Positions 35,224 to 44,220 of a stretch of 64,000 nucleotides of DNA are shown piece after piece. Position numbers and translations under genes: made by a program. This stretch comes from Polymorphum gilvum SL003B-26A1. Lineage in GTDB: Bacteria > Pseudomonadota > Alphaproteobacteria > Rhizobiales > Stappiaceae. Every line of letters starts with the position of its first letter. Position 1 is the stretch's first letter. A model generated the notes under the pieces. That model did no database searches, had not been told where the DNA came from, and saw only the letters and a list, made by a program, of their open reading frames with translations. The DNA is taken from NCBI RefSeq assembly GCF_000192745.1, contig NC_015259.1:4045001-4109000 (forward strand). The letters run 5' to 3'.

Positions 35224-35796
35224 TCAGGCTGCCGGAAGCCTGTAGACCCGTCCGCGCCCCTCGACTTTCTCGGATGTCACCTCGAGCCCGAGCTTCTTCT
35301 TAAGGGCCCCGGCCATCGCGCCCCGCACGGTGTGTGACTGCCAGCCTGTCGCGGCGCTGATCTCCTCGATGGTCGCGCCGTCCGGCGCGCGCAGCATGGC
35401 GATCAGGGTGGCCTGCTTCGTCCCCTCGCGCGGCGTGCGCGCCTTGGGCGCGGTTTCGGTCTCGGTGGGGGTGTCCGTTGCGGGCGCGTCGCTCGGCGCG
35501 TCCGTCGCGCCCGTGGGCGCGCTGTTCGCGTCTTCGGGCTCGATGCCGATGGCGGCGAGGCCTGCGTCGGTGGCGACCAGCGTGACGCCGTGGCCGTCGC
35601 CGGTCTCGCGCCAGATCGGCTCGCCCTTGCGCATTTCGGCGTCGACCTCTTCGAGGAAGCCCTTGGCGAGCATTGCGCCGACCACCTTGGCGGCGGCGCC
35701 GCCGCGCAGACTCTCGGGCAGCGGCAGGGCGATGCGGTCCTCGCGCTGTGCGGCGGCACTGAGAATGATTGCTTGAGTGTCGGAAAGCTGGGTCAT
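35224..35796 (-). CDS. DUF3489 domain protein
   Basis: The 190-residue protein starts with a helical segment (MTQLSDTQAIILSAAAQREDRIALPLPESLRGGAAAKVVGAMLAKGFLEE). A proline- and threonine-rich linker follows (about 92-122). The DUF3489 winged-helix-like C-terminus shows KQATLIAMLRAPDGATIEEISAATGWQSHTVRGAMAGALKKKLGLEVTSEKVEGRGRVYRL. It could be a DNA-binding regulator of the prophage. It points opposite to the replication genes. Confidence 0.9.
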   Translation of the reverse strand: MTQLSDTQAIILSAAAQREDRIALPLPESLRGGAAAKVVGAMLAKGFLEEVDAEMRKGEPIWRETGDGHGVTLVATDAGLAAIGIEPEDANSAPTGATDAPSDAPATDTPTETETAPKARTPREGTKQATLIAMLRAPDGATIEEISAATGWQSHTVRGAMAGALKKKLGLEVTSEKVEGRGRVYRLPAA

Positions 35797-35886
35797 CGTC
35801 GTCTCCTGTATCGGGGCGCGCGGAATGCGGGCCCTTCTACGAGGTCGAGCCCGCCAGTCGGCGGGCGGGACCGGGAGCGGGTCATC

Positions 35887-36111
35887 TCACTCGGCGTGTT
35901 CGCCTTCATGGAAGGCCATGTCGGTGATCTCGCGCAGCTTGGCGCGGTAGTGGTTCAGGGTGCCGACATGGCCCCAGTTGATCTCGTCGGGGCTGGTCTC
36001 GAAATGGTCGTCGCTGAGCGCCTGCAGGCGGGCGAGCATCGCGTCGATCTCGGTCTTGGCGGCGATGAAGGCGTCGAGGGCTTTCGTGTTGTCCTGTGCG
36101 CGGCGGGTCAT
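35887..36111 (-). CDS. Small hypothetical protein upstream of the DUF3489 gene
   Basis: The 74-residue product (MTRRAQDNTKALDAFIAAKTEIDAML...) is helical and includes LSDDHFETSPDEINWGHVGTLNHYRAKLREITDMAF. It looks like a conserved small prophage protein. I start it at the ATG at 36111 with an AAGGAG-like site upstream; the earlier in-frame ATG would run into the insertion sequence end. A hairpin (CCCGCC/GGCGGG at 35850-35865) lies between it and the DUF3489 gene. Confidence 0.72.
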   Translation of the reverse strand: MTRRAQDNTKALDAFIAAKTEIDAMLARLQALSDDHFETSPDEINWGHVGTLNHYRAKLREITDMAFHEGEHAE

Positions 36112-36162
36112 CGGGGTGGCTCCTTGGTGAGTTGCATCGCTTCGTTGGAGGGACGTTCGCTT

Positions 36163-36174
36163 CCGTAATGGGCG
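36163..36174. repeat. Subterminal inverted repeat, transposase 3' side
   Basis: CCGTAATGGGCG, a perfect 12-base match in inverse orientation to 37720-37731. It lies about 400 bases from the transposase stop codon. Confidence 0.75.
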
Positions 36175-36570
36175 TAGTGAAGTCAACAATCTGGTTTCCG
36201 AGCGAATACATGGACTTGACTTCCATCGAGGCATGATCCGGCACGCGACGATGCACCGCCGCGGTCTGTCATCGCGGCGTCATCTGGTGGTTCGTGCTGT
36301 TCCCCGTCTTCGCTTTCGGGGCCGCTTCGCCGGTATCATGCTTCCGTCCGTGGTCGGCGCGGGGCCGCCACATCATGCCTGGTCAGTGGGATCTCGCGTG
36401 CCGATCTCTGGTATCGTGCTCGACCTTGCGGGCGGCACCAGCGAACGTGCGGCATCGTCGAGACCGCGTCCCGGCGAAGGGACATCGGAGGACCGGGATT
36501 GTCCCGATCCAATTCGGGGCAGGTCAACTTGTGGACGGTCGAACCGGCGAGCCGGACCGGCCGCAGGGCG
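36175..36570 (-). ncRNA. Candidate guide RNA region of the IS1111-type element
   Basis: About 395 bases without a gene lie between the transposase stop and the subterminal repeat, on the 3' side of the transposase. In the IS1111 group the structured guide (bridge or seeker) RNA is encoded in this 3' segment. Short foldable stems are visible, for example CCGCGGTCTGTCATCGCGG near 36254. The RNA's exact ends and loops are not assigned. Confidence 0.35.
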
Positions 36571-37608
36571 TCAGGCTGCAGCGAGCCGTGCCGGATGCGT
36601 CATCTGGAACTTCGTGCCGTCGCTCCACATACGGTGCAGCACCACGGCAAGGCGGCGGGCGACGGCCACGACGGCTCGCTTCATGCCGCGTCGTTTGGCC
36701 ACCTGCATGCCCCAAGCCTTGAGCCAGCTTTTCGCCTGCGACTGGTAGAGCATCACCGTCGCCGCCTGGAACAGGGCAGTGCGGACGTTTCTGTCGCCCG
36801 CGGCGCTGATCGCGCCCACCACGTCGCGTTCGCCGGATTGCTCTCGCCGGGGCGTCAGGCCAAAGTGCGGCCCGACATTCTTCGAGGACCGGAACCGGGC
36901 CGGATCGTCGATCCCGGCTTTCACCTGCAGCGCTACCACGGCGCCGACCCCGGGAACGGTCATCATCAGCCGGACCACACGGTCGGCCCGTGCGATGCGG
37001 CGGAGCCGGTTCTCGAGCCGGGCCAGCTCGCTGCGGAGCGCGGCATGCCCGCGCAGCATCGAGGTGACCATGGCCGTGAGCATCTCGTTGCCCTCCGCCA
37101 GCTCTCGGGCGCGTTCGGCCAACCGCTGCCGCCTGACCTGGCCGAGCTTCAGACCGAACCCGCGCAGCATGCCGCGCATCGACAGCTCGATGCTGATCAT
37201 CGACTTCTGCAACGTCCTGCGCGCCCCGAGCAGCGCGCGCAGCTCCTGCGCCGAGACCGATTTGCAATGCACCGGGCGGAACCAGCCCATGCGGATCAGC
37301 TGTGCGATGCCTAGCGCGTCGCGCCGGTCGGTCTTGATCGGCATGGCCTTCAGCGCGCCCTTCACCTGGCGAGTTTCCATCAGGACCGCCTCGAAGCCGG
37401 CTTCGCGTAGATGCCGGTGCAGCCACTGGGAAAGAGGCCCCGCCTCAAGCCCGATGCAGACGACTGCCCGGTCCAGCGCGCGCAAGAACGCGATCAGGGG
37501 CTCGGGTTCGCAGACGACCTTCGCCTCGCGCACCACGGCGCCGGACTGGTTTACAACGCAGACGGCGCAGCTTTCGAGCGACACGTCGATACCGACAAAA
37601 TGATCCAT
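36571..37608 (-). CDS. IS110-family transposase, IS1111 group
   Basis: The 345-residue enzyme has the N-terminal RuvC-like DEDD domain: GIDVSLESCAV with the first Asp, GLEAGPLSQWL with Glu, and KTDRRDALGIAQLI with two Asp. The C-terminal transposase domain follows (VPGVGAVVALQVKAGIDDPARF, then SAAGDRNVRTALFQAATVML). The family recombines DNA by a guide RNA rather than a classical DDE mechanism. I start at MDHFVGIDVSLE (37608), which has a GAGGA site upstream. Confidence 0.95.
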   Translation of the reverse strand: MDHFVGIDVSLESCAVCVVNQSGAVVREAKVVCEPEPLIAFLRALDRAVVCIGLEAGPLSQWLHRHLREAGFEAVLMETRQVKGALKAMPIKTDRRDALGIAQLIRMGWFRPVHCKSVSAQELRALLGARRTLQKSMISIELSMRGMLRGFGLKLGQVRRQRLAERARELAEGNEMLTAMVTSMLRGHAALRSELARLENRLRRIARADRVVRLMMTVPGVGAVVALQVKAGIDDPARFRSSKNVGPHFGLTPRREQSGERDVVGAISAAGDRNVRTALFQAATVMLYQSQAKSWLKAWGMQVAKRRGMKRAVVAVARRLAVVLHRMWSDGTKFQMTHPARLAAA

Positions 37609-37719
37609 GGTTTCGTCCTCCCGTTCGGATCGTTGCGCCGACCGGGACGGTCGGCCGTGACAGGACGATAGCCACCTCATCGCGGACCACACATCGCAAC
37701 GCCGGATCCGGGAGCGACT

Positions 37720-37731
37720 CGCCCATTACGG
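37720..37731. repeat. Subterminal inverted repeat, transposase 5' side
   Basis: CGCCCATTACGG, the exact reverse complement of 36163-36174, 112 bases upstream of the transposase start. Confidence 0.75.
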
Positions 37732-37748
37732 CATCTCTGTCCGGCGCG

Positions 37749-37765
37749 CTTATCAACTCGATAAG
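37749..37765. promoter_or_regulatory. Inverted repeat upstream of the terminase operon
   Basis: CTTATC and GATAAG form a 6-bp inverted repeat around AACTC, about 33 bases before the terminase small subunit start. It is the only symmetric site left between the insertion sequence and the late operon, and could be part of a late-gene operator or promoter. Confidence 0.4.
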
Positions 37766-37797
37766 TACATGATTCTGAATGATAAATGGAGCCGTCG

Positions 37798-38394
37798 ATG
37801 CAGGGCATGAGCGAGCGCCAGTACGCCGCCCATGTCGGGCTGTCGCGGGGCGCGATCCAGAAAGCTAAGACGGCCGAGCGGCTAGTCCTCTATCTGGACG
37901 GCAGCATCAACGCGGCGGCCAGCGACGCCAGACGTGCCGAGACGACGGACCCGTCGAAGACGAGAAAGCCGCCCGCGCCGAAGCTGAAGCCCGTCCCCGA
38001 GGCGGCGGTCGCCGCTGTCGGCGACACGCTGCGCGAACAGGGGCTGGCGGTCCCGGCGGTCGGCGGCGGCACCACGTTCCTGCAGGCCAAGACCGCGAAC
38101 GAGGTGCTGAAGGCGCAGGAGCGGCGCATCCGGCTCCAGAAGCTGAAGGGGGAGTTGATCGAGCGGGCCCGCGCGCTGGCGCTGGTGTTCCGCCTGGCGC
38201 GCGAGGAACGGGACGCATGGGTGAACTGGCCCGCGCGCGCGGCGGCGCTGATGGCGGCCGAGCTCTCGGCCTCGTTCAGCGACACGACGGGCCAGCAGAT
38301 CACCGTGGAGCCAGCCGCGATGCAGAAGGTTCTGGAAAAACATGTACGCGCCCACCTCGACGAACTCGCCGAGGTCCGGCCCGACTTCCGGTGA
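37798..38394 (+). CDS. Phage terminase small subunit (Nu1/DNA-packaging type)
   Basis: The 198-residue protein starts with a helix-turn-helix that would bind the packaging site (MSERQYAAHVGLSRGAIQKAKTAERLVLYLDGSIN). A basic linker follows, then a long helical part (KTANEVLKAQERRIRLQKLKGELIERARALALVFRLAREERDAWVNWPARAAA). GGAG lies six bases before ATG 37798; an earlier in-frame ATG at 37786 is less likely. Its last 50 bases overlap the terminase large gene in another frame. Confidence 0.88.
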   Translation: MQGMSERQYAAHVGLSRGAIQKAKTAERLVLYLDGSINAAASDARRAETTDPSKTRKPPAPKLKPVPEAAVAAVGDTLREQGLAVPAVGGGTTFLQAKTANEVLKAQERRIRLQKLKGELIERARALALVFRLAREERDAWVNWPARAAALMAAELSASFSDTTGQQITVEPAAMQKVLEKHVRAHLDELAEVRPDFR

Positions 38395-40342
38395 TGATGG
38401 CCTGACGGACTTCGACGGCGCGGCGGAAATCCTGCGCGCCTGGGGCAACGGGCTGCGGCCCGACCCGGACCTGACCGTCTCGGAATGGGCGGACCGGCAC
38501 CGGATGCTCTCGGGCCGCGCCTCGGCCGAACCCGGGCGATATCGTACGGTGCGCACGCCCTACATGCGCGAGATCATGGACGGACTTTCGCCCGGCGATC
38601 CCACGCAGCGGATCGTGTTCATGAAGGCCGCGCAGGTCGGCGCGACCGAGGCGGGCAACAACTGGATCGGGTTCGCGATCCACCAGGCGCCGGGCCCGAT
38701 GCTCGCCGTCCAGCCCACGGTGGAACTTGCCAAGCGCAACTCGCGGCAGCGGATCGACCCGCTGATCGACGAGAGCCCGGAACTGCGGGAGCGGGTCAAA
38801 CCCGCACGATCCCGCGACGCGGGCAACACGATGCTGTCCAAGGAGTTCGCGGGCGGCATCCTGATCATGACGGGGGCGAACTCAGCGGTCGGGCTGCGCT
38901 CGACCCCGGCGCGCTACATCTTTCTGGACGAGGTCGATGCCTATCCGGCTTCGGCCGACGAGGAAGGCGATCCGGTCACGCTGGCCGAGGCGCGGTCGCT
39001 GACCTTCGCGCATCGGCGCAAGGTGTTCCTGGTCTCGACGCCGACGATCCGGGGGCTGTCGCGCATCGAGCGGGAATACGAGGCGAGCGATCAGCGCCGG
39101 TTCTTCGTGCCGTGCCCGCACTGTGAGGCGATGCAGTGGCTGAAGTTTGACCGGCTGCGCTGGCAGAAGGGCCGTCCGGAGACGGCGGAATACCATTGCG
39201 AGGGCTGCGACGCGGCAATCGCGGAACACCACAAGACGGCGATGCTGGAGGGCGGCGAATGGCGGGCGACCGCCACGGCCACCGATCCGACCACGGTCGG
39301 GTATCACCTCTCGGCGCTCTATTCGCCGATCGGCTGGCTGAGCTGGGAGCGGATCGTGCGGGCATGGGACGCGGCCCAAGGGTCGGACGAGGCGATCAAG
39401 GCGTTCCGCAACACGATCCTCGGCGAGACATGGGTCGAGACCGGGGAAGCGCCCGACTGGCAGCGGCTCTACGACCGGCGCGAGCGCTGGACATCCGGCA
39501 CCGTGCCTGCGGGCGGGCTGTTCCTGACCGCCGGGGCCGACGTGCAGAAGGACCGGATCGAGGTCGATGTCTGGGCCTGGGGGCGCGGGCTCGAAAGCTG
39601 GCTCGTCGATCACGTCGTGATCGAGGGCGGGCCTGATCGGCACGACGCGTGGTCGGAACTGACCGCGCTGCTGGATCGAAGCTGGTCGCATGAGCGGGGG
39701 GCGCATCTGCGCATCGCGCGGCTCGCCATCGACACCGGCTACGAGGCTCCGGCGGTCTATTCCTGGTCGCGAGCGCAGGGGTTTGGGCAGGTGTCGCCGG
39801 TCAAGGGCGTCGAGGGGTTCAACCGCTCGAGCCCGGTCTCTGGCCCGACCTTTGTCGACGCCACCGAGGGCGGAAAGCGGCTGCGGCGCGGGGCGCGGCT
39901 CTGGACCGTGGCGGTCTCGACCTTCAAGGCCGAGACCTATCGCTTCCTGCGGCTGGCGCGCCCGACCGATGAGGACATGGCCGACGGGGCGGCGTTCCCG
40001 CCCGGTTCAGTGCATCTGCCGCACTGGGTCGAGAACGAATGGCTGAAGCAGTTCGTCGCGGAACAACTGGTGACGGTGCGCACCAAGCGCGGCTTCGCCC
40101 GGCTGGAATGGCAGAAGCTGCGGGAACGCAACGAGGCGCTGGACTGCCGGGTCTATGCCCGCGCCGCCGCCTGGATCGCGGGCGCGGACCGCTGGCCCGA
40201 CGAGAAATGGCGCGACCTCGAGGACCAGCTCGGGGCCGCCCCCACCGACAGCGATCCCGCCGGGCAGATCAACCGGCCGGGACAGGCCCCGCAGGGCAAG
40301 CGCCGCTCCGACTGGCTCGGGCGGCGCGGAGGATGGTTCTGA
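38342..40342 (+). CDS. Phage terminase large subunit, GpA family
   Basis: The 666-residue DNA-packaging motor has the GpA ATPase (MKAAQVGATEAGNN around residues 94-107, RYIFLDEVDA with the acidic pair near 196-199). A zinc-finger-like segment follows (CPHCEAMQW...CEGCD), and then a nuclease domain with LTAGADVQKDRIEVDVWAWGRG and VKGVEGFNRSS. It cuts and pumps the phage genome into the head. The only long start is ATG 38342, 53 bases inside the small subunit gene, and its first residues are not well conserved, so the true start could be a little different. Confidence 0.95.
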   Translation: MYAPTSTNSPRSGPTSGDDGLTDFDGAAEILRAWGNGLRPDPDLTVSEWADRHRMLSGRASAEPGRYRTVRTPYMREIMDGLSPGDPTQRIVFMKAAQVGATEAGNNWIGFAIHQAPGPMLAVQPTVELAKRNSRQRIDPLIDESPELRERVKPARSRDAGNTMLSKEFAGGILIMTGANSAVGLRSTPARYIFLDEVDAYPASADEEGDPVTLAEARSLTFAHRRKVFLVSTPTIRGLSRIEREYEASDQRRFFVPCPHCEAMQWLKFDRLRWQKGRPETAEYHCEGCDAAIAEHHKTAMLEGGEWRATATATDPTTVGYHLSALYSPIGWLSWERIVRAWDAAQGSDEAIKAFRNTILGETWVETGEAPDWQRLYDRRERWTSGTVPAGGLFLTAGADVQKDRIEVDVWAWGRGLESWLVDHVVIEGGPDRHDAWSELTALLDRSWSHERGAHLRIARLAIDTGYEAPAVYSWSRAQGFGQVSPVKGVEGFNRSSPVSGPTFVDATEGGKRLRRGARLWTVAVSTFKAETYRFLRLARPTDEDMADGAAFPPGSVHLPHWVENEWLKQFVAEQLVTVRTKRGFARLEWQKLRERNEALDCRVYARAAAWIAGADRWPDEKWRDLEDQLGAAPTDSDPAGQINRPGQAPQGKRRSDWLGRRGGWF

Positions 40343-40344
40343 AG

Positions 40345-40554
40345 ATGACCGACTGGACGGAAACCGAGCTCTCGGCGCTGCGCCGGGCCTATGCCAGCGG
40401 CACGACGCGGGTCAGCTATGACGGCAAGTCAGTGGACTACGGCTCGGCCGAGGATCTGCTCGCCCGCATCCGCACCATCGAGCGCGCCATCGCGGGAACG
40501 ACACGACCGCTGCCCGTGGCCGGGCTGGCTGGCTTCTCGCGCGGGGACCGCTGA
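40345..40554 (+). CDS. gpW-like head-tail joining protein
   Basis: The 69-residue product, MTDWTETELSALRRAYASGTTRVSYDG followed by EDLLARIRTIERAIAG, matches the small helix-hairpin-helix gpW fold. That fold completes the head for tail attachment in lambda-like phages. It begins 2 bases after the terminase stop and shares TGATG with the portal gene. The short length makes the family call moderate, but position and pattern agree. Confidence 0.78.
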   Translation: MTDWTETELSALRRAYASGTTRVSYDGKSVDYGSAEDLLARIRTIERAIAGTTRPLPVAGLAGFSRGDR

Positions 40555-42086
40555 TGTCTGCGAACTGGTTCGATCACGCCATCGCCACGGTGGCGCCGCG
40601 CATGGCCGCGCGTCGCGTGATGGCGCGTCAGGCCTTCGAGACCCTGACGCGGGGGTATGACGGCGCGGCGCGCGGGCGGCGCACGGAGGGCTGGCGCGCG
40701 CCGGGATCCTCGGCCGACACCGAGATCGGCGTTGCCGGGGCGCTGCTGCGCGACCGGATGCGGGATCTGGTGCGCAACAACCCGCATGCGGCCAAGGCCG
40801 TGGCGGTGCTCGTCAACAATATCATCGGCGCGGGGATCATGCCGCGCGCCGCGAGCGGTGACGACACTCTGGACCGGAAGGTCGACGCGCTCTTCGAGCG
40901 CTGGACGGCGGAGTGCGACGCCGATGGCCAACTGGATTTCTACGGCCTGCAGACACTGATCTGCCGCGAGATGGTCGAGGCGGGCGAGGTTCTGGTCCGT
41001 CGAAGGCTGCGGCGCGCCAGCGACGGTCTGCCGGTGCCGCTGCAATTGCAGGTGCTGGAGGCCGACTTCCTCGACGCCACGAAATCAGGCGCGCTTGGCT
41101 CAGGACGTCTGGTGCAAGGGATCGAGTTCGACCCAGTTGGCAAGCGCCGGGCCTACTGGCTGCACGCCGAGCATCCTGGCGACGCCTACGGGGCCTTGCA
41201 GAACGGGTTGCAGAGCCGCCCGGTGCCCGCGACCGAGATCGCCCATGTCTACGAGAAGCAGCGCACGCAGGCGCGCGGCGTCCCGTGGGGCGCGCCGGTG
41301 ATCCGCAGCTTGCGCGATCTCGACGATTACGAGGTGGCCGAGCTGGTCCGCAAGAAGACCGAGGCCTGCGTCACCGCCATCGTGTTCGGCGATGATGAGG
41401 CGCAACAGGGCATCGCGCCCTCCGTGGTCGATGCCGATGGCAACCGGGTCGAGCAGTTCGAGCCGGGGCTGATCGCCTATGCGCGCGGCGGCAAGGACAT
41501 CCGGTTCAACCAGCCCTCAGCGACGGGCGGCTACGGCGAATACAAGCGGGCCAGCCTGCACACGATCTCGGCCGGGTTCCGGGTGCCCTACGAGCTGCTG
41601 ACCGGCGATCTCAGCCAGGTCAACTATTCCTCGATCCGGGCGGGGCTCGTGGAGTTCCGCCGCCAGATCGACGCGGTGCAGTGGCAGCTGTTCATCCCGA
41701 TGTTCTGCGCGCCGGTCTGGCGCTGGTTCACCGAGGCCGCATGGGCTGCGGGGCAGATCCCGTCGCCCACCGTGCCGGTGGAATGGTCGCCGCCCAAGTT
41801 CGAGGCCGTCGATCCGCAAAAGGACGCGATGGCGAACCTGCTGTCGATCCGCTCGGGCACCATGACGCTGGCCGAGGTGATCGCCCGACAGGGGCGGAAC
41901 CCGGACGCCGTGCTGGCCGAGATCGCGGCGACCAACGCCAAGCTCGACGCCCTCGGCCTTGTGCTCGACAGCGACCCGCGCCGCGTCACCAAGACCGGCA
42001 GCGCTCAGACCAGCGATCCGGCCACCGACGACCCCTCCGCCGAAGCGGATGACACCGACCCGGCGCAGGCCGACCAACAGGACTGA
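40554..42086 (+). CDS. Phage portal protein, lambda gpB family
   Basis: The 510-residue protein forms the portal ring through which DNA enters. Recognisable family stretches are RDLVRNNPHAAKAVAVLVNNIIGAG, EVLVRRRLRRASDGLPVPLQLQVLEADFLD, SAGFRVPYELLTGDLSQVNYSSIRAGLVEFRR and a wing region with VPWGAPVIRSL. The C-terminus is acidic and low in complexity. It starts in a TGATG overlap with the gpW-like gene. Confidence 0.95.
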   Translation: MSANWFDHAIATVAPRMAARRVMARQAFETLTRGYDGAARGRRTEGWRAPGSSADTEIGVAGALLRDRMRDLVRNNPHAAKAVAVLVNNIIGAGIMPRAASGDDTLDRKVDALFERWTAECDADGQLDFYGLQTLICREMVEAGEVLVRRRLRRASDGLPVPLQLQVLEADFLDATKSGALGSGRLVQGIEFDPVGKRRAYWLHAEHPGDAYGALQNGLQSRPVPATEIAHVYEKQRTQARGVPWGAPVIRSLRDLDDYEVAELVRKKTEACVTAIVFGDDEAQQGIAPSVVDADGNRVEQFEPGLIAYARGGKDIRFNQPSATGGYGEYKRASLHTISAGFRVPYELLTGDLSQVNYSSIRAGLVEFRRQIDAVQWQLFIPMFCAPVWRWFTEAAWAAGQIPSPTVPVEWSPPKFEAVDPQKDAMANLLSIRSGTMTLAEVIARQGRNPDAVLAEIAATNAKLDALGLVLDSDPRRVTKTGSAQTSDPATDDPSAEADDTDPAQADQQD

Positions 42087-42091
42087 CCTCC

Positions 42092-44146
42092 ATGGACACG
42101 ATGATCGAACTGCCGGCCATGCGCCGGTCGGCGGAGCTTGCGCCAAACACCGCCGATGCCGACAGCCGCACCGTCGAGGTCGTCTGGTCGGCCGGGGCCT
42201 GCGTCCGGCGCGCGACATTCTTCGGGGAGCCCTACGATGAGGAGCTGAGCCTCGATCCGGCCCATGTCCGGCTCGACCGGCTGAACGCGGGCGCGCCGTT
42301 CCTGAAGGTACACGAACTCGACACGCTCGACGCGGTGATCGGCTCGGTCGTGCCGGGCTCGGCCCGGATCGAGAACGGCCGCGGCATCGCGCTGGTGCGG
42401 ATCTCCGAGCGCGCCGATGTCGAGCCGATCTGGCGCGACATCCAGGCGGGCCACATCCGAGCGGTCTCCATCGGCTACCAGGTCCACCGTTTCGAGGTCT
42501 CGAAGCCCGAGGCCGCGCGCGAACTCTGGCGCGCGGTGGACTGGACGCCCTTCGAGATCTCCGCCGTCGCGGTCGGCGCCGACCCCGCAGCGGGCTTCCG
42601 CGCCCAGCATCCCCTTCACGACTGCGTCCTTCACCGCCGGGACGCCCCTTCCACCACGAAAGGACCGATCCCGATGACGGACAAGAACCAGACCCCGGCG
42701 AGCGACGCCGCAACCCCCGCCACCCAGCCGACCGCGCCGGTCGCAACCGAGGACACCACCATGACCGAGCCGAATGCGGCTGTGACCGAGCCTAAGGTCG
42801 CCGCCAGCGAGACCCGCAGCCAGCCGAAGACGCAGGCCACGCCCGCGCCCGACACCGAGGCGGTTGCGACTCGCGCCCGCGAGGCCGAGCGCGACCGCGT
42901 CTCCACCATCTACGATCTGGCCGGACGGCTGAACCTCGAGCGCGGCTTCGCCGAGGATCTGGTCAAGCGCGGTGTCAGCGTCGACGAGTCCCGCCGCCTG
43001 ATCCTCGACCAGGTCGCCGCGAAATCCGACGAGACCCGGAACTTCCCCCATGTCTCCGTCCCGCTCGGCGGCCGAGACGAGTGCATCACCCGCCGTGACG
43101 CGGTGGCGAACGCACTGCTGCACCGCTACAGCCCAACGCTGTTCCAGCTCGAGGACGCCGCGCGCCAGTATCGCGGCATGACGCTGCTGGAGCTCGCCCG
43201 CGAAAGCCTCGGCAATGCCGGGGTCAACACGCGCGGCCTGTCGCGTGACGAGGTGGCGACGCGCGCGCTGCACTCGACCTCGGACTTCCCCGAGATCCTG
43301 TCGGCCGTCACCAACAAGACGCTGCGGCAGGCCTACGAGGCCTATCCCCGCACCTTCATGCTGTTCTGTCGCCAGGTGCTGGCGACCGACTTCAAGGCGA
43401 TGCATCGCGTCCAGCTCGGCGAAGCCCCGCAGCTGCTCGAGGTCGGCGAAAGCGGCGAGTTCAAGCGCGGCACGCTGGGCGAGAGCAAGGAGAGCTACAA
43501 GGTCAAGACCTATGGCCGGGTGGTCGCCATCACCCGTCAGACGCTGATCAACGACGATCTCGACGCCTTCACCCGCATCCCGGCGATGTACGGCAACTCC
43601 ATCGCCCAGCTGGAGTCGGACGTGGTCTGGGGCATCATCACCGCCAACCCGGCGATGGCCGACGGCAATGCGCTCTTCCACACCACCCACAAGAACCTGG
43701 CAGGCACCGGCGCGGCGCTCGATGTCAGCAGCGTCGGAGCGGCGCGCGCGGCGATGGCCAAGCAGACCGGCCTCGACAAGAAGACGGTGCTGAACGTCCG
43801 GCCTGCCTTCCTGATCGTGCCGGCCTCACTGGAACTGAAAGCCGAACAGCTGGTGGCCCAGAACCTCGTGCCCGCCGCGACGTCCAGCGTGGTGCCGCAG
43901 TCGATCAGGACGCTGGCGCCGATCAGCGAGCCCCGGCTCGACGCCGCCAGCGAGACCGCCTGGTATCTGGCGGCCAGCCCGAACCAGATCGACACCATCG
44001 AGTACGCCTATCTCGAGGGCCAGCAGGGCGCCTATATCGAGACGCGCAACGGCTTCGACGTCGACGGGGTCGAGATCAAGTGCCGCCTCGACTTCGGAGC
44101 CAAGGCCATCGACTGGCGCGGCCTCTACAAGAACCCGGGCGCGTAA
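42092..44146 (+). CDS. Prohead protease-major capsid fusion protein
   Basis: The 684-residue polyprotein starts with an HK97-type prohead protease domain (about residues 15-180). The likely catalytic His is in FLKVHE (His74) and the Ser in RAVSIGYQ (Ser126). A long Pro/Thr/Ala-rich linker (about 190-270) may act as scaffold. The C-terminal capsid domain (about 290-684) has FPEILSAVTNKTLRQAYEAYPRTFMLFCRQVLATDFK and a Mu gpT-like AYLEGQQGAYIETRNGFDVDGVEI. Cleavage would release the capsid. A terminator-like hairpin lies after its stop. Confidence 0.92.
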   Translation: MDTMIELPAMRRSAELAPNTADADSRTVEVVWSAGACVRRATFFGEPYDEELSLDPAHVRLDRLNAGAPFLKVHELDTLDAVIGSVVPGSARIENGRGIALVRISERADVEPIWRDIQAGHIRAVSIGYQVHRFEVSKPEAARELWRAVDWTPFEISAVAVGADPAAGFRAQHPLHDCVLHRRDAPSTTKGPIPMTDKNQTPASDAATPATQPTAPVATEDTTMTEPNAAVTEPKVAASETRSQPKTQATPAPDTEAVATRAREAERDRVSTIYDLAGRLNLERGFAEDLVKRGVSVDESRRLILDQVAAKSDETRNFPHVSVPLGGRDECITRRDAVANALLHRYSPTLFQLEDAARQYRGMTLLELARESLGNAGVNTRGLSRDEVATRALHSTSDFPEILSAVTNKTLRQAYEAYPRTFMLFCRQVLATDFKAMHRVQLGEAPQLLEVGESGEFKRGTLGESKESYKVKTYGRVVAITRQTLINDDLDAFTRIPAMYGNSIAQLESDVVWGIITANPAMADGNALFHTTHKNLAGTGAALDVSSVGAARAAMAKQTGLDKKTVLNVRPAFLIVPASLELKAEQLVAQNLVPAATSSVVPQSIRTLAPISEPRLDAASETAWYLAASPNQIDTIEYAYLEGQQGAYIETRNGFDVDGVEIKCRLDFGAKAIDWRGLYKNPGA

Positions 44147-44172
44147 GGCGCGCTTCCTGAACCCTGACACAC

Positions 44173-44204
44173 GGGCGGTCCTGACGGGCCGCCCTTCGTC
44201 TTTC
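44173..44204 (+). terminator. Terminator or attenuator after the capsid gene
   Basis: GGGCGGTCC pairs with GGGCCGCCC (9 bp, one G-T) with a TGAC loop, followed by TTCGTCTTT. Placed between capsid and decoration genes, it may let capsid be made in excess of downstream products. Confidence 0.6.
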
Positions 44205-44220
44205 CACGAGGATCCCCATC

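Larger units (their letters stand above)
36160..37738 (-). mobile_element. IS1111-type (IS110 family) insertion sequence
   Basis: A transposase of the IS110 family is flanked by a 12-bp perfect inverted repeat, CCGTAATGGGCG at 36163-36174 and its complement at 37720-37731. Members of the IS1111 group are known for 12-bp subterminal repeats set 3 and 7 bases from the ends, with no target duplication. Applying those distances gives approximate borders 36160-37738. The element sits between the 74-residue gene and the terminase operon. The borders are inferred, not proven by an empty site. Confidence 0.72.
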
